DNA of 19,027 nucleotides from Candidatus Methylomirabilota bacterium (GTDB lineage: Bacteria; Methylomirabilota; Methylomirabilia; Methylomirabilales; JACQHM01): positions 1-19,027 of the forward strand of contig JACQHM010000125.1 in NCBI GenBank assembly GCA_016199025.1. Reading direction: 5' to 3'. The first letter of the stretch is position 1. Each line of letters starts with the position of its first letter. Made by a program: the position numbers and the translations under genes. Of the stretch, positions 1 through 7,120 are shown piece by piece. The notes below the pieces were generated by a model. That model saw only the letters and a list, made by a program, of their open reading frames with translations. It was not told the DNA's origin and made no database searches.

Positions 1-18
1 GGTGAAGACGAAGCGCAT
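1..18 (-). CDS. Possible start of next operon gene (DUF58-like?), cut by window edge
   Basis: On the minus strand an ATG at 18-16 opens a frame reading MRFVFT to the window edge. It lies 72 bases downstream of the MoxR stop, where a DUF58 protein is normally encoded in MoxR operons, and many DUF58 proteins begin with a similar M-R-x-x-F-T. An AGGAG lies 11 bases upstream, rather far. Six codons cannot identify a gene; the call rests on position and is tentative. Confidence 0.3.
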
Positions 19-37
19 AGGGCCTTAGGCTCCTCAG

Positions 38-84
38 AAATCCCCCCACCCCCCCTTTGGGAAAGGGGGGAAGGGGGGGATTTT
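38..84. repeat. GC-run palindrome between moxR and next gene; possible terminator
   Basis: The left arm is AAATCCCCCC-A-CCCCCCCTTT and the right arm AAAGGGGGG-AA-GGGGGGGATTT, separated by three G. The hairpin starts about 7 bases after the MoxR stop codon (minus strand). Its T tract is short (ATTTCT in the minus direction), so it is at best a weak intrinsic terminator. The symmetric AAATC...GATTT ends and C/G runs resemble dispersed palindromic repeats in some GC-rich Desulfobacterota and NC10 genomes. A related palindrome lies inside the gene at the far end of this window (18943-18965). Confidence 0.6.
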
Positions 85-90
85 CTCCTT

Positions 91-1044
91 TTACCGGGGG
101 ACCGGAACCTGACTCAAAAGGCCTTCAATGACCTGGTCCGCCGTCACCCCTTCGATCTCGGCCTCGGGCCGGAGGATCACCCGGTGGCGGAGGACAGGTT
201 TCGCCATTTCCTTGACCTCATCCGGCGTGACGTACCGCTTCCCCCGGATGGCCGCCAGGGCCTTACTGGCGTGTAAGAGGGCCACCGAGGCCCGGGGGCT
301 TCCGCCTAAGACGAGGCTCGGGACACTCCTTGTCCGCCTGATCACCTCCACGATGTACCGGGTGACGCCTTCCTCCACCACGACCTTCTGGACCTCTTGC
401 CGGCACTGGAGGATGGGGCCGGGATCCGCAAGACGCCTCAAACCGAGGCGTCCCAGGTCGTGGGGGTCGAACCCCTGATGATGCCGGGAGACGACCTGCC
501 GCTCCTCCTCGGGATCCGGATACGCGATCAGCACCTTCAGGAGGAACCGGTCGAGTTGGGCCTCGGGGAGCGGGTACGTCCCTTCGTACTCAACGGGATT
601 CTGGGTAGCCAAGACGATGAAGAGGGGGGGCAGGGGATGGGTTGTCCCATCAATGGTCACCTGTCGCTCCTCCATGGCCTCCAAAAGAGCCGCCTGGGTC
701 TTGGGCGGGGTCCTGTTGATCTCGTCGGCCAGGAGGATGTCGGTGAAGACAGGACCAGGTTTGAAGGAGAAGGTCGAGGTAGAGAGGTCGAAGACGTTAG
801 TCCCCAGGATGTCTGAGGGCATCAAGTCGGGGGTAAACTGGATCCGCCGATACCGGGCTCCCAGGACGAAGGCCAACGCCTTGGCGATCAAGGTCTTGGC
901 CGTTCCCGGCACCCCCTCGAGGAGGACGTGGCCCTTGGCCAGCAGACCGATCAGGATCTGGTCAATGACCTCCCCCTGCCCCACGACAGCTTTGGCCATC
1001 TCCTCCTTCACCTTCCGGGTCACCTCGCTGACCAGCTCAGTCAT
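91..1044 (-). CDS. moxR: MoxR family AAA+ ATPase
   Basis: A 317-residue MoxR-type AAA+ ATPase, a chaperone-like enzyme thought to assemble or activate envelope and cofactor-dependent proteins with its operon partners. Visible motifs: Walker A GVPGTAKT (residues 44-51), Walker B ILLADEIN (103-110), sensor 1 ATQN (146-149) and the GGSPRAS segment (247-253) near sensor 2. Length is normal for the family. The frame is open upstream to 1407, but that extension is the antiparallel shadow of the preceding gene. The ATG at 1044 gives the family N-terminus and overlaps the upstream stop by 8 bases, indicating translational coupling. It is the fourth gene of an operon read from about 4344. No damage is seen. 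Confidence 0.95.
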   Translation of the reverse strand: MTELVSEVTRKVKEEMAKAVVGQGEVIDQILIGLLAKGHVLLEGVPGTAKTLIAKALAFVLGARYRRIQFTPDLMPSDILGTNVFDLSTSTFSFKPGPVFTDILLADEINRTPPKTQAALLEAMEERQVTIDGTTHPLPPLFIVLATQNPVEYEGTYPLPEAQLDRFLLKVLIAYPDPEEERQVVSRHHQGFDPHDLGRLGLRRLADPGPILQCRQEVQKVVVEEGVTRYIVEVIRRTRSVPSLVLGGSPRASVALLHASKALAAIRGKRYVTPDEVKEMAKPVLRHRVILRPEAEIEGVTADQVIEGLLSQVPVPR

Positions 1045-2203
1045 GGGTCCCCCTCTCCTTCGAAGCCGGTTTGAGCTTCCTCCTGACCCGCTGGATCCCT
1101 CGAGCCAAGGTGAGGAGCTCCCCTTCGGACAAGGCTCCTTTCCTTGCAGTCGTGAAAGACCGGGAGAGGACCCCGAACAGCTCTCCTTGGTCCATCTTGA
1201 ACAGGGGAGCGGCCCTTTGGGCCAAGGCCGCTCCGTCCGTCGAAGGCGGGACCTGAAGGGCCTTCGCCAGGTCGGTGCGGAGCCTCTGGTGGAGGGCCTC
1301 CAGGGCCAGCCCTCCGGCCTTCGCCGCCTGGTAGATCCTGGCCATGGAGTCCACGTATTCCAGGGAGGAGCGCCGCTCCTCTTCTGCCAAGGGGATCGGC
1401 CTCCCAAGGCGGGTGCCCTTCGAGAAGATGAAGACGAGAGCGATCAGGAAGCCCTGCAAGGCCACCAAGGGAAAGGTCGTCCGGCCCAAGTAGCTCATCA
1501 GTCCTTCCTCCTCGAAATACCCCTGATGATACTCATCGAAGAAGATCCGGCCGCCTGAGCCGTGGGCCCCGGCGATGTTCACCAGGAGGCGCCCATTGTC
1601 AGCCTGTCCGATCCCCCGGTTCGAGAGGAGCTCAGGATCAGCGATCAGGATGACCTTGCCCTCCCCCCTCCGGAAGCTTAAGACCAGGCCACTCCTCCCT
1701 TGCCCGACGTGGACCGCCATCCCAGGCTGCGCGACGAAACGGTGCTGTCCCCTGGGGGAAAGCACCTCGATCCCCAGCGTGTAAACCGAGGGGATCGCGG
1801 GGAGAGCCTCTTCCTGACCCTCCCAGGAGGCGACGGCAACATCGAGGCGCTTCAGAAGGCTCGTCGGACGATCCTCGACGTAGACCACAACGCCTCCACC
1901 CTCCACCCAAGTCAGTAGCCGATCGACCTCATCTTGGTTGAGGGGATAGAGGGGGGCAACGGTGAAGAGGAGGCGCCCTTCCCTAGGAAGATCCTGAAAG
2001 GGTTTTCGCCAGCGCTCCACCTGAAACCCTAACTCCCTCAAGAACAGATAAGCCGCTTTGACCCCGCCTGGCGTCGGATGGTAGGTGGAGCGGACCGGAA
2101 AAAGCTCGTGACGGCCTCCCTCCCTGCCGAAGAGGAAGCTGACGATGAAAAGGAGGATGATCACCATGCTGAAGATCACCCAATCGGTCCTGGGCCTCCT
2201 CAT
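1037..2203 (-). CDS. DUF4350 domain membrane-anchored protein
   Basis: A 388-residue protein with an N-terminal membrane helix (about residues 8-26), an extracytoplasmic domain containing YHPTPGGVKAAYLFLRELGF (41-60, the helix typical of DUF4350) and the conserved FFDEYHQGYF (221-230), then a second membrane helix (about 244-261) and a basic, helical cytoplasmic tail. DUF4350 proteins are recurrent partners of MoxR, DUF58 and DUF4129 proteins; biochemical function is unknown. The ATG at 2203 overlaps the upstream stop by four bases (ATGA) and the gene's end overlaps moxR by eight, so expression is coupled. The family call rests on motif and gene order. Confidence 0.85.
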   Translation of the reverse strand: MRRPRTDWVIFSMVIILLFIVSFLFGREGGRHELFPVRSTYHPTPGGVKAAYLFLRELGFQVERWRKPFQDLPREGRLLFTVAPLYPLNQDEVDRLLTWVEGGGVVVYVEDRPTSLLKRLDVAVASWEGQEEALPAIPSVYTLGIEVLSPRGQHRFVAQPGMAVHVGQGRSGLVLSFRRGEGKVILIADPELLSNRGIGQADNGRLLVNIAGAHGSGGRIFFDEYHQGYFEEEGLMSYLGRTTFPLVALQGFLIALVFIFSKGTRLGRPIPLAEEERRSSLEYVDSMARIYQAAKAGGLALEALHQRLRTDLAKALQVPPSTDGAALAQRAAPLFKMDQGELFGVLSRSFTTARKGALSEGELLTLARGIQRVRRKLKPASKERGTHD

Positions 2204-3189
2204 GGCACCCTCGCCCCTTTCAGCAGCTCTTGAGAGGAGATCTGAAACGCCTCAAATTCCTGGAGCCCACAGATCTCAAGGCCATACCAGATCCTTTCGA
2301 AGGTTGAGGTGAGGCGGGCGAAGAGGGGCTGGAGGTGGGGGGAAAGCTCTTGAAGATGCTCGCGGTTGGTCCTAGCCCTGTTGTAGGTGAGGAGACCCAC
2401 CTCATCCAGGTGATGGAGGATCGAGTGGTAGAGGAGGCCAACGGCCCTCCGGTACTCCTGAGCCCTGGCCGCCTCAAGGGCTTTCCGGGACAGCTCATGG
2501 GATGTCTCGCGCCGCAAAACGGGCGGTGATGCCACCTCCTCACGCCAGATCCGTTGTCGCCGGAGGAAGATCCGGGCGAGGAAGAAGAGGAGCAGGGCGA
2601 AGGTCCCAAGGATCAGGGCCGAGGCGAGGAGGCGGCCCAACCGTTGGTCCGTCCCGCTGAAGGACCGATCGAACTTTTCCAGGCGCTTTTGGAGCCAGCG
2701 GAGCAGGCGGGCAAGGAGCGGCTCCCCCCCTTCCCCATACCCCTGGAACTCTTTCCTGTTCAAGACCGCCGACAACTTCGCCTTGAGAAGGGTCCGATCG
2801 ATCCCAGGAGATGATCCCGTCGAGACCAGTTCCTGATTCGTGGCGTTGAGACGGACGAAGAAGGCCCTGGCGGTCTCTTCCTGCCGCACCGGGTCGGCCA
2901 AGGCGTCCCTTATCTCCAGGAACCAGCGATGATCGAGCCGAAGGGTCTCTCCCCCCGGCAGGGTGACCGTTTCCTCGGGGGGAAGACGATCGAGCTCTCG
3001 CCGAAGGGCCTGGGCCGCGCAGGGCCAGCAGCCGTCCTCCCCCAGGGCCTCGAGACGGGAGAGGGCCTCGATCCTTTCACGGTAGGCCTCCAAGGAGCCC
3101 TGCGCCACGACCCCTTGGGCCATAAGGAGGCCGGCCGAGGCTATGAGAGCGAGAGTGAGGGACACCTTCCTTGAAGAAGCGACGTTCAT
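2200..3189 (-). CDS. DUF4129 domain protein with signal peptide
   Basis: A 329-residue protein. Residues 1-30 look like a signal peptide (basic start, LTLALIASAGLLMA core, then AQG). An extracytoplasmic helical region follows, then a membrane helix at about 186-207 and a cytoplasmic DUF4129 domain at about 232-310 with LLYHSILHHLDEVGLL and YNRARTNREHLQEL. DUF4129 domains occur with transglutaminase, DUF58 and MoxR genes; the role is unknown. The frame extends upstream to 3300, but the ATG at 3189 gives a proper signal peptide and lies only 4 bases after the upstream stop. No Shine-Dalgarno is visible, so initiation is probably by coupling. Confidence 0.85.
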   Translation of the reverse strand: MNVASSRKVSLTLALIASAGLLMAQGVVAQGSLEAYRERIEALSRLEALGEDGCWPCAAQALRRELDRLPPEETVTLPGGETLRLDHRWFLEIRDALADPVRQEETARAFFVRLNATNQELVSTGSSPGIDRTLLKAKLSAVLNRKEFQGYGEGGEPLLARLLRWLQKRLEKFDRSFSGTDQRLGRLLASALILGTFALLLFFLARIFLRRQRIWREEVASPPVLRRETSHELSRKALEAARAQEYRRAVGLLYHSILHHLDEVGLLTYNRARTNREHLQELSPHLQPLFARLTSTFERIWYGLEICGLQEFEAFQISSQELLKGARVP

Positions 3190-3193
3190 GGGG

Positions 3194-4306
3194 CTATGGA
3201 GTGTGAGGGGGGCGGAAGGGGACCCTGATCTTGCAGCGAGGACAAAAGGCAAGGGCACTGGGGAATCCAAAGCCGCAGCTCGGGCAGGTCTTCTGCCCAT
3301 AGGGGTTGCCCGCTCCAGGGGTTACACTCACGACCTCCTCCGGAGCAACCTGGGGGCGAGGGACCGGTCCGGGTGGGGGAGCGGCATACCCCAGGTTCCT
3401 CGCCATCATCTCCAGGTCGAACCCCTCCCTTCGAATCCGGCTATCGTAGTAGAGGAGGGTAAAGGCGATCATGAAAAAGGGGGAGACCAGCATCTGGATC
3501 AATTGGCTCAAGGCATTCTGGGCGACGAAGCTGACACCGGTGCCCCCGATCGTCCCAGGGGTCGGCCTCGGAAGCAGGAAGAAGGTCGGATAATAAAAGA
3601 CGAGATAGCCGATTCCGAAGAGGACAAAATAGAGGAAGAGGACCAGGTTGGCCTTCCAGAAATACCCCTTCATCAGGTAAAAGCTCCGCCGGAGGGCCTT
3701 GATGCCCCTGACATCCTCCAGGACGACAACCTGAGTGGTCAGGAGGTAGCGGAAGATCAGGATGGTCACGAAGATGATGGTGGGGATGAAGACGAAAAGG
3801 ACTGCAAGGGCAATCTTGAAGAGGTTCGGCCGCCCACCCGCAAAGCCCGTCACCCCGGCGGCCACAAAGGAGAGGATCATCCCGAGGGCGAAGACCCCTA
3901 CGATGATCAGCGAGGAGAGGAAATAGACCCAGAGGAGGCTCAAGCCACGCTTGGCCACATGGCGATAGGCCTCCAGGATGCTGATCTCTCGGCCCAGGTA
4001 CCGCTCGGAGACGGAGCGGGAGAGGGCACCCATACTTAAGAAGCCGATCCACACGGTGATCACCAGGAGGGCCAGGAGGACGATCCCGCCGGTCAGGAGG
4101 AGGGCAGGATTGGCCAGGAGCCCCGCAGGATCGGCCTGCAAGGGGATGAGGAGTGAGACAAGGGCAACGTTAAAAAGGAAGGCGAGGAGGGAGGCGAGCC
4201 CTGTGATCCCGACGAAGTTTGAGAAGTGCTCCTTGTAGAGGCGAAAGGTCCTATCGAGGATATCCCCGATCCCCATCGGCTGGAGGTCGGGTTCGAAGAT
4301 GGCCAT
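3194..4306 (-). CDS. Multi-pass membrane protein with C-terminal zinc ribbon
   Basis: A 370-residue protein, first in the MoxR operon. It begins with a conserved helix (MGIGDILDRTFRLYKEHFSN, residues 11-30) seen in integral membrane proteins related to the GDPD membrane-domain family. About six hydrophobic segments follow (roughly 31-55, 70-93, 124-150, 164-188, 219-245, 264-286). A proline-rich linker leads to a zinc ribbon with CPSC at 341-344 and CPRC at 355-358. The ATG at 4306 has AAGGAG six bases upstream. The GTG at 4369 lacks a ribosome site and lies between the -35 and -10 of the likely promoter, so it is rejected. Function unknown; partner role in the operon is inferred. Confidence 0.8.
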   Translation of the reverse strand: MAIFEPDLQPMGIGDILDRTFRLYKEHFSNFVGITGLASLLAFLFNVALVSLLIPLQADPAGLLANPALLLTGGIVLLALLVITVWIGFLSMGALSRSVSERYLGREISILEAYRHVAKRGLSLLWVYFLSSLIIVGVFALGMILSFVAAGVTGFAGGRPNLFKIALAVLFVFIPTIIFVTILIFRYLLTTQVVVLEDVRGIKALRRSFYLMKGYFWKANLVLFLYFVLFGIGYLVFYYPTFFLLPRPTPGTIGGTGVSFVAQNALSQLIQMLVSPFFMIAFTLLYYDSRIRREGFDLEMMARNLGYAAPPPGPVPRPQVAPEEVVSVTPGAGNPYGQKTCPSCGFGFPSALAFCPRCKIRVPFRPPHTP

Positions 4307-4350
4307 CTCGGTCTCCTTGAAGGTCCCTGCCACCGGCAGTGTCGGCAGAC

Positions 4351-4379
4351 GTTCTAACACGTCGCTCACGTTCTGTCAA
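4351..4379 (-). promoter_or_regulatory. Sigma70-type promoter of the MoxR operon
   Basis: On the minus strand a perfect -35 TTGACA (4379-4374), a 17-base spacer and TAGAAC (4356-4351, four of six matches to TATAAT). Transcription would start near 4344, about 40 bases upstream of the ATG at 4306. This supports that start and argues against the GTG at 4369. Confidence 0.6.
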
Positions 4380-4434
4380 GGCCGATTGAAATCCAGTTGA
4401 TTCCTCTGGAGAGTTCTGCGATAGTAGAGGGCCG

Positions 4435-5286
4435 ATGAGACAGCTCTTTGGAAGACGGACGTGGCTCGAAATCCTTGCTCTGGCCTTCCTCATTCCTGTG
4501 CTCGTCTGGGTGCTCAATGGTATGGAGAAGCGACTCATCTTCTATCCTCACAAGACGATCATCGCCACCCCGGCCGATGAGGGGCTGGCCTATGACGACG
4601 TGTCCTTCAAGACCTCGGATGGCGTCGTCTTGAACGGCTGGTTCGTGCCGGGGAAGCCGGGGAGCGCGACCCTCCTCTGGTTCCACGGGAACGCCGGGAA
4701 CATCAGCCACCGGGTGGAGAACATCACGCTCCTCCACAACCTGTTAGGGATCCATGTCTTCATCTTCGACTATCGAGGCTACGGGAGGAGTGAGGGAAAG
4801 GTCTCGGAGAAGGGGACCTACCGGGACGCGGAGGCCGCCTATACATACCTCCGCTCCCGAAAGGATCTGGACCCTTCGAAGATCGTCTTCTTCGGCCGTT
4901 CCCTGGGGGCGGCCGTCGCTGTAGAGATGGCCCTGAGGGCTCAGTGCGCCGGCCTCATCCTCGAATCCCCCTTCACCTCCATCCGGGAGATCGCCAACCA
5001 TGTCTTTCCGCTGGTCGGCTTTTTGTTCAGGACGAGGTACGACTCCCTCTCGAAGATCAAACGGATCCGGGTCCCCCTCCTAATCCTGCACGGCGATCAG
5101 GACGAGATCGTCCCCTTCTCCATGGGAAGGCGGTTGTTCGAGGCGGCCAACGAGCCGAAGGAGTTTTACCGGATCAAAGGGGCCGACCACAACGATACCT
5201 ATCTCGTCGGGGGGATCGCGTACTTCGAGGCCCTCGGCCGGTTCATTGAAACAGCCACAGCGGGACCAAGGCCAAACGACCAGTGA
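4435..5286 (+). CDS. Membrane-anchored alpha/beta hydrolase (BEM46/ABHD13-like)
   Basis: A 283-residue serine hydrolase of the BEM46/ABHD13 type. An N-terminal membrane anchor (about residues 11-28) precedes the fold. HGNAGN (84-89) forms the oxyanion region, GRSLG (154-158) holds nucleophile Ser156, HGDQDEIVP (219-227) holds the probable acid Asp223, and GADHND (249-254) holds His252. The triad is complete and length is typical. The substrate is unknown; relatives are called esterases, thioesterases or peptidases. It diverges from the MoxR operon and meets the toxin-antitoxin gene tail to tail. GAGG lies just upstream of the ATG at 4435. A weak TTGATT-17-GATAGT (4397-4425) would leave almost no leader. 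Confidence 0.9.
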   Translation: MRQLFGRRTWLEILALAFLIPVLVWVLNGMEKRLIFYPHKTIIATPADEGLAYDDVSFKTSDGVVLNGWFVPGKPGSATLLWFHGNAGNISHRVENITLLHNLLGIHVFIFDYRGYGRSEGKVSEKGTYRDAEAAYTYLRSRKDLDPSKIVFFGRSLGAAVAVEMALRAQCAGLILESPFTSIREIANHVFPLVGFLFRTRYDSLSKIKRIRVPLLILHGDQDEIVPFSMGRRLFEAANEPKEFYRIKGADHNDTYLVGGIAYFEALGRFIETATAGPRPNDQ

Positions 5287-5318
5287 GAAGTAAAGGGTGG
5301 AGATCCTTGCATATCTCG

Positions 5319-5975
5319 CTACGACCGCGCCTCCACCAGTTGGACCTTCACCTTGGCCCCCAGTGCGGCGGCGACCTTCGCCAGGGTTCGCAGCGTTGGG
5401 TTGGCTTTGCCCGCTTCGAGACGCGAGATATTCGGTGCTGCCGTTCCCACCTTGGCTGCCAACTGCCCCTGGGTCAGGCCTCGCTTCTCCCGGAGACGGA
5501 GCACTTGGTCGCCGACGTGGAGTTCCATCAGCTCCTGCTCAAAGATCGTGCGAAACGCCGGGTCTTTGAGCTGTTCCTCCAGATACATGTCCCAGTTTGT
5601 TTTCCGTCGCCGCTTGGTCATCGCGCGTCCTCCTCTCCGTCGGAGATAGTCGGCCATGCGTTGGAGGGCGAGGTTGATCTCTTGCGGGGGAAGCTTGGCC
5701 GTCCGTTTCGCAAACGCATGCAGGAGGACCCCTACACGAGAGGGAGCGAAGAAGTACAGCACTCGAATCCGCCCCCGGCCGAGCTGGATCCGCAACTCCC
5801 GCAGCTTCCCAATGACCTGACTGGAATGTGGAAACCCCAACGTGGGACCGCGTTTGCTCAGAAGCGTGATCACGGCGTTGACCTTCGCTGCCTGCGTCCG
5901 TGGGAGACCCCGCAAGAACTCCTCCACCGGTCGGCTGCCCTCCAGGGTCTCGTAGAATTCAATTGGCCAGGCCAT
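5319..5975 (-). CDS. higBA: HigB-like toxin fused in frame to HigA-like antitoxin
   Basis: One 218-codon frame encodes two proteins that are normally separate. Residues 1-115 match the phage Gp49/HigB (RelE-superfamily) toxin family: GKLRELRIQLGRGRIRVLYFF, then HAFAKRTAKLPPQEINLALQR. Residues 119-218 are an antitoxin with an XRE helix-turn-helix (LRLREKRGLTQGQLAAKVG, then AAPNISRLEAGKANPTLRTL). No stop separates them. Met119 (ATG at 5621) has AGGAGG seven bases upstream (5634-5629), so the antitoxin can also be made alone. Toxin-first order is normal for HigBA, but the genes usually end and restart; a fused product would be unusual. It is unclear whether the fusion arose by loss of the toxin stop or by one sequencing error. 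Confidence 0.85.
   Translation of the reverse strand: MAWPIEFYETLEGSRPVEEFLRGLPRTQAAKVNAVITLLSKRGPTLGFPHSSQVIGKLRELRIQLGRGRIRVLYFFAPSRVGVLLHAFAKRTAKLPPQEINLALQRMADYLRRRGGRAMTKRRRKTNWDMYLEEQLKDPAFRTIFEQELMELHVGDQVLRLREKRGLTQGQLAAKVGTAAPNISRLEAGKANPTLRTLAKVAAALGAKVKVQLVEARS
5619..5634 (-). promoter_or_regulatory. Internal ribosome binding site and start of the antitoxin
   Basis: Perfect AGGAGG (5634-5629), seven bases, then ATG (5621-5619), all inside the open toxin-antitoxin frame. It would give a 100-residue free antitoxin starting MTKRRRKTNWDMYLEEQLKD. Confidence 0.7.
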
Positions 5976-5990
5976 CCCACCCCCTTGTGA

Positions 5991-6018
5991 GCGTATATCA
6001 TTTACGCTAAGTCGTCAA
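5991..6018 (-). promoter_or_regulatory. Promoter and palindromic operator of the higBA-like locus
   Basis: GCGTATATCATTTACGC (5991-6007) is an inverted repeat with 7-base arms, one mismatch and a 3-base centre. It sits 16 bases upstream of the toxin ATG. TTGACG (minus, 6018-6013) could be a -35, with TATACG in the palindrome as a closely spaced -10 (15-base spacer). HigA-type antitoxins repress their own promoters, so autoregulation here is likely but inferred. Confidence 0.5.
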
Positions 6019-6057
6019 GAGAGGTCTCGAAGAGAAGTCTCGGAAAGGAAAGACGGA

Positions 6058-6366
6058 TTACATGTAGGCCCACAAGATTATCGAGGTCATGACTCCAGCG
6101 GCCGTGGGGGTCATCCCCTGAACCGTTACGAAGTATGTTGGCACATCGCCAATGACCCCAAACCAGCCGCCCCAGAAGAGGAGCTGACAGAGAGCGACCA
6201 GCCAGACATCCCTGACCGTGAGGACTCGGCGAATGGCCTCCACCACCCCTATCCGGGCTGCCGAGGCAGGCACCACCAAGGGAGATTCCCGAACGGTGAA
6301 TAACCAAAGAAGGCCCAATCCAATGGTGAGGATCCCCAGGATGGAAGTCAGGGTTCGCCAGCCCCC
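6058..6366 (-). pseudogene. Fragment of a major facilitator (MFS) transporter
   Basis: About 100 codons read like the middle of an MFS permease: GGWRTLTSILGILTIGLGLL near 6366, a membrane helix, a charged cytoplasmic loop (VVEAIRRVLTVRDVW) and the next helix (LCQLLFWGGWFGVIGDVPTY), ending MTSIILWAYM-stop at 6058. The G-x-WR motif followed by a helix and VRES is typical of MFS proteins. The N-terminal half and C-terminal helices are missing. The upstream break falls exactly at an inverted-repeat element (6367); the downstream break lies 40 bases from the higBA-like promoter. A TTG at 6318 gives an 86-codon ORF, but a working transporter is impossible. Confidence 0.7.
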
Positions 6367-6552
6367 TAGTACTACTTTGTTAGGTACGTCAGCAGCTTGG
6401 CCCTTCGACGATGGGAGCGTCCCCCACGGTGGCTATCTAGTGCCCGAAAATCAAGCAGTTGCCAAGCACCCGTCCTCTTACCTGTTGCGGAAGGGCGGCA
6501 CCAACCCCTATGGAAAATCAATAACTTACGGCTAAGTAACAGAGTAGTACTA
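6367..6552. mobile_element. Short non-coding element with terminal inverted repeats (MITE-like)
   Basis: TAGTACTACTTTGTTA (6367-6382) and TAACAGAGTAGTACTA (6537-6552) are inverted copies matching at 15 of 16 positions, bounding 186 bases without a supported gene. Left of it is an MFS fragment; right of it a cyclase-like remnant is broken at the boundary. The outer ends are TA, as for elements that target TA, but a target duplication cannot be shown because the two flanks come from different genes. No transposase is present. It could also be the fused ends of a larger deleted element. Confidence 0.55.
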
Positions 6553-6553
6553 A

Positions 6554-6703
6554 GGGCTCGTAGCGCATTAACAGGTCATAATATTCGTGATGCTTGACGA
6601 GGAGCAGCATCAAATGCTGCTGCATTACCAACAAAGCGATGAGCCGCCGTTGGTTCTTCTCAGTCTCGGGTAGGGTGTCTAGCACCTTCATGGCCTCATC
6701 AAA
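6554..6703 (-). pseudogene. Remnant resembling a cyclase/ATPase/TPR signalling protein
   Basis: The minus frame reads FDEAMKVLDTLPETEKNQRR, then a hydrophobic stretch, HHEYYDLLMRYEP, and then breaks at the inverted repeat of the neighbouring element. In the same frame a stop follows at 6518 inside that element. The xALxxLxxLPET pattern followed by charged residues and a YEPL-like motif resembles the TPR part of class III adenylate cyclase/AAA-type ATPase proteins common in Desulfobacterota. Only about 50 codons remain, with no start or domain context. The family call is from memory of sequence style. Confidence 0.4.
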
Positions 6704-6890
6704 AGACTTTATCGGAAATAAGGTTTAGGCATATCTACTTCACTCCAGTAACCCCGATATCATGTGGCTAATTGGTGTTCTATACCACCAGATGTTGTAG
6801 TTACTGGAGTCAAGTGGATACCCCTAATAAGGTTTTTCACGCAAAAATTCCCAGAAAAACGGGGCGAAAGCGTTATTTCCGATAAAGTCT
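6704..6890. repeat. Nested inverted-repeat element, non-coding
   Basis: Two inverted repeats share one centre. The outer pair is AGACTTTATCGGAAATAA (6704-6721) and its exact complement (6873-6890), 18 of 18. The inner pair is 6725-6752 and 6800-6827, 24 of 28 matches, ending CACTCCAGTAAC / GTTACTGGAGT. The centre (6753-6799) has a small TGGTG/CACCA hairpin. The right arm carries 45 extra bases between inner and outer repeats, the left arm three. The DNA is more AT-rich than its surroundings. It may be paired ends of a lost insertion sequence or a MITE; the family is not recognised. Confidence 0.6.
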
Positions 6891-6916
6891 ATTTTCTGCT
6901 GTCAGAACAAGTAGGG

Positions 6917-6942
6917 CCCATGGGATCCACCCATGGGATCCA
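6917..6942. repeat. Tandem 13-bp duplication
   Basis: CCCATGGGATCCA occurs twice head to tail, followed by TCCCC. No gene is supported around it between 6891 and 7120. Confidence 0.7.
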
Positions 6943-7000
6943 TCCCCTGGGGAGTTCACATATCTCGCCCAGGATCAACTCACCCGCCTGCAGAGGGGCC

Positions 7001-7087
7001 CTCTTTGTCGGTTTGGTCCTGGGGAGATCAATTCGCCCTTTCAGCAAGATCACACCTGAAAGATTGTTGTATTCGTAAAATACGGGA
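7001..7087. repeat. Direct repeat, copy 1 (partial duplicate of DUF711 gene 3' end)
   Basis: Matches 7781-7869. The core 7034-7082 is identical over 49 bases to 7816-7864; the left part is similar with substitutions and a 2-base gap. It copies the last codons and stop of the DUF711 gene plus its downstream flank, but nothing further upstream of that gene. The pair encloses the two small genes at 7121-7644. Confidence 0.9.
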
Positions 7088-7120
7088 CGGCGTCTTGGTC
7101 ACAGTCATGCTTAGGACACC

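Noticed and set aside
617..1558. Long plus-strand open frame of 313 codons opposite moxR and the DUF4350 gene
   Set aside because: It lies antisense to two clear protein families, with shadow-like composition; no ribosome site or recognisable motif.
4307..4369. GTG start at 4369 for the zinc-ribbon membrane protein
   Set aside because: No ribosome site, and it would lie upstream of the predicted transcription start; ATG 4306 has AAGGAG in good position.
6917..6942. CRISPR-like repeats
   Set aside because: Only two adjacent 13-base units without spacers, and no cas genes in the window.
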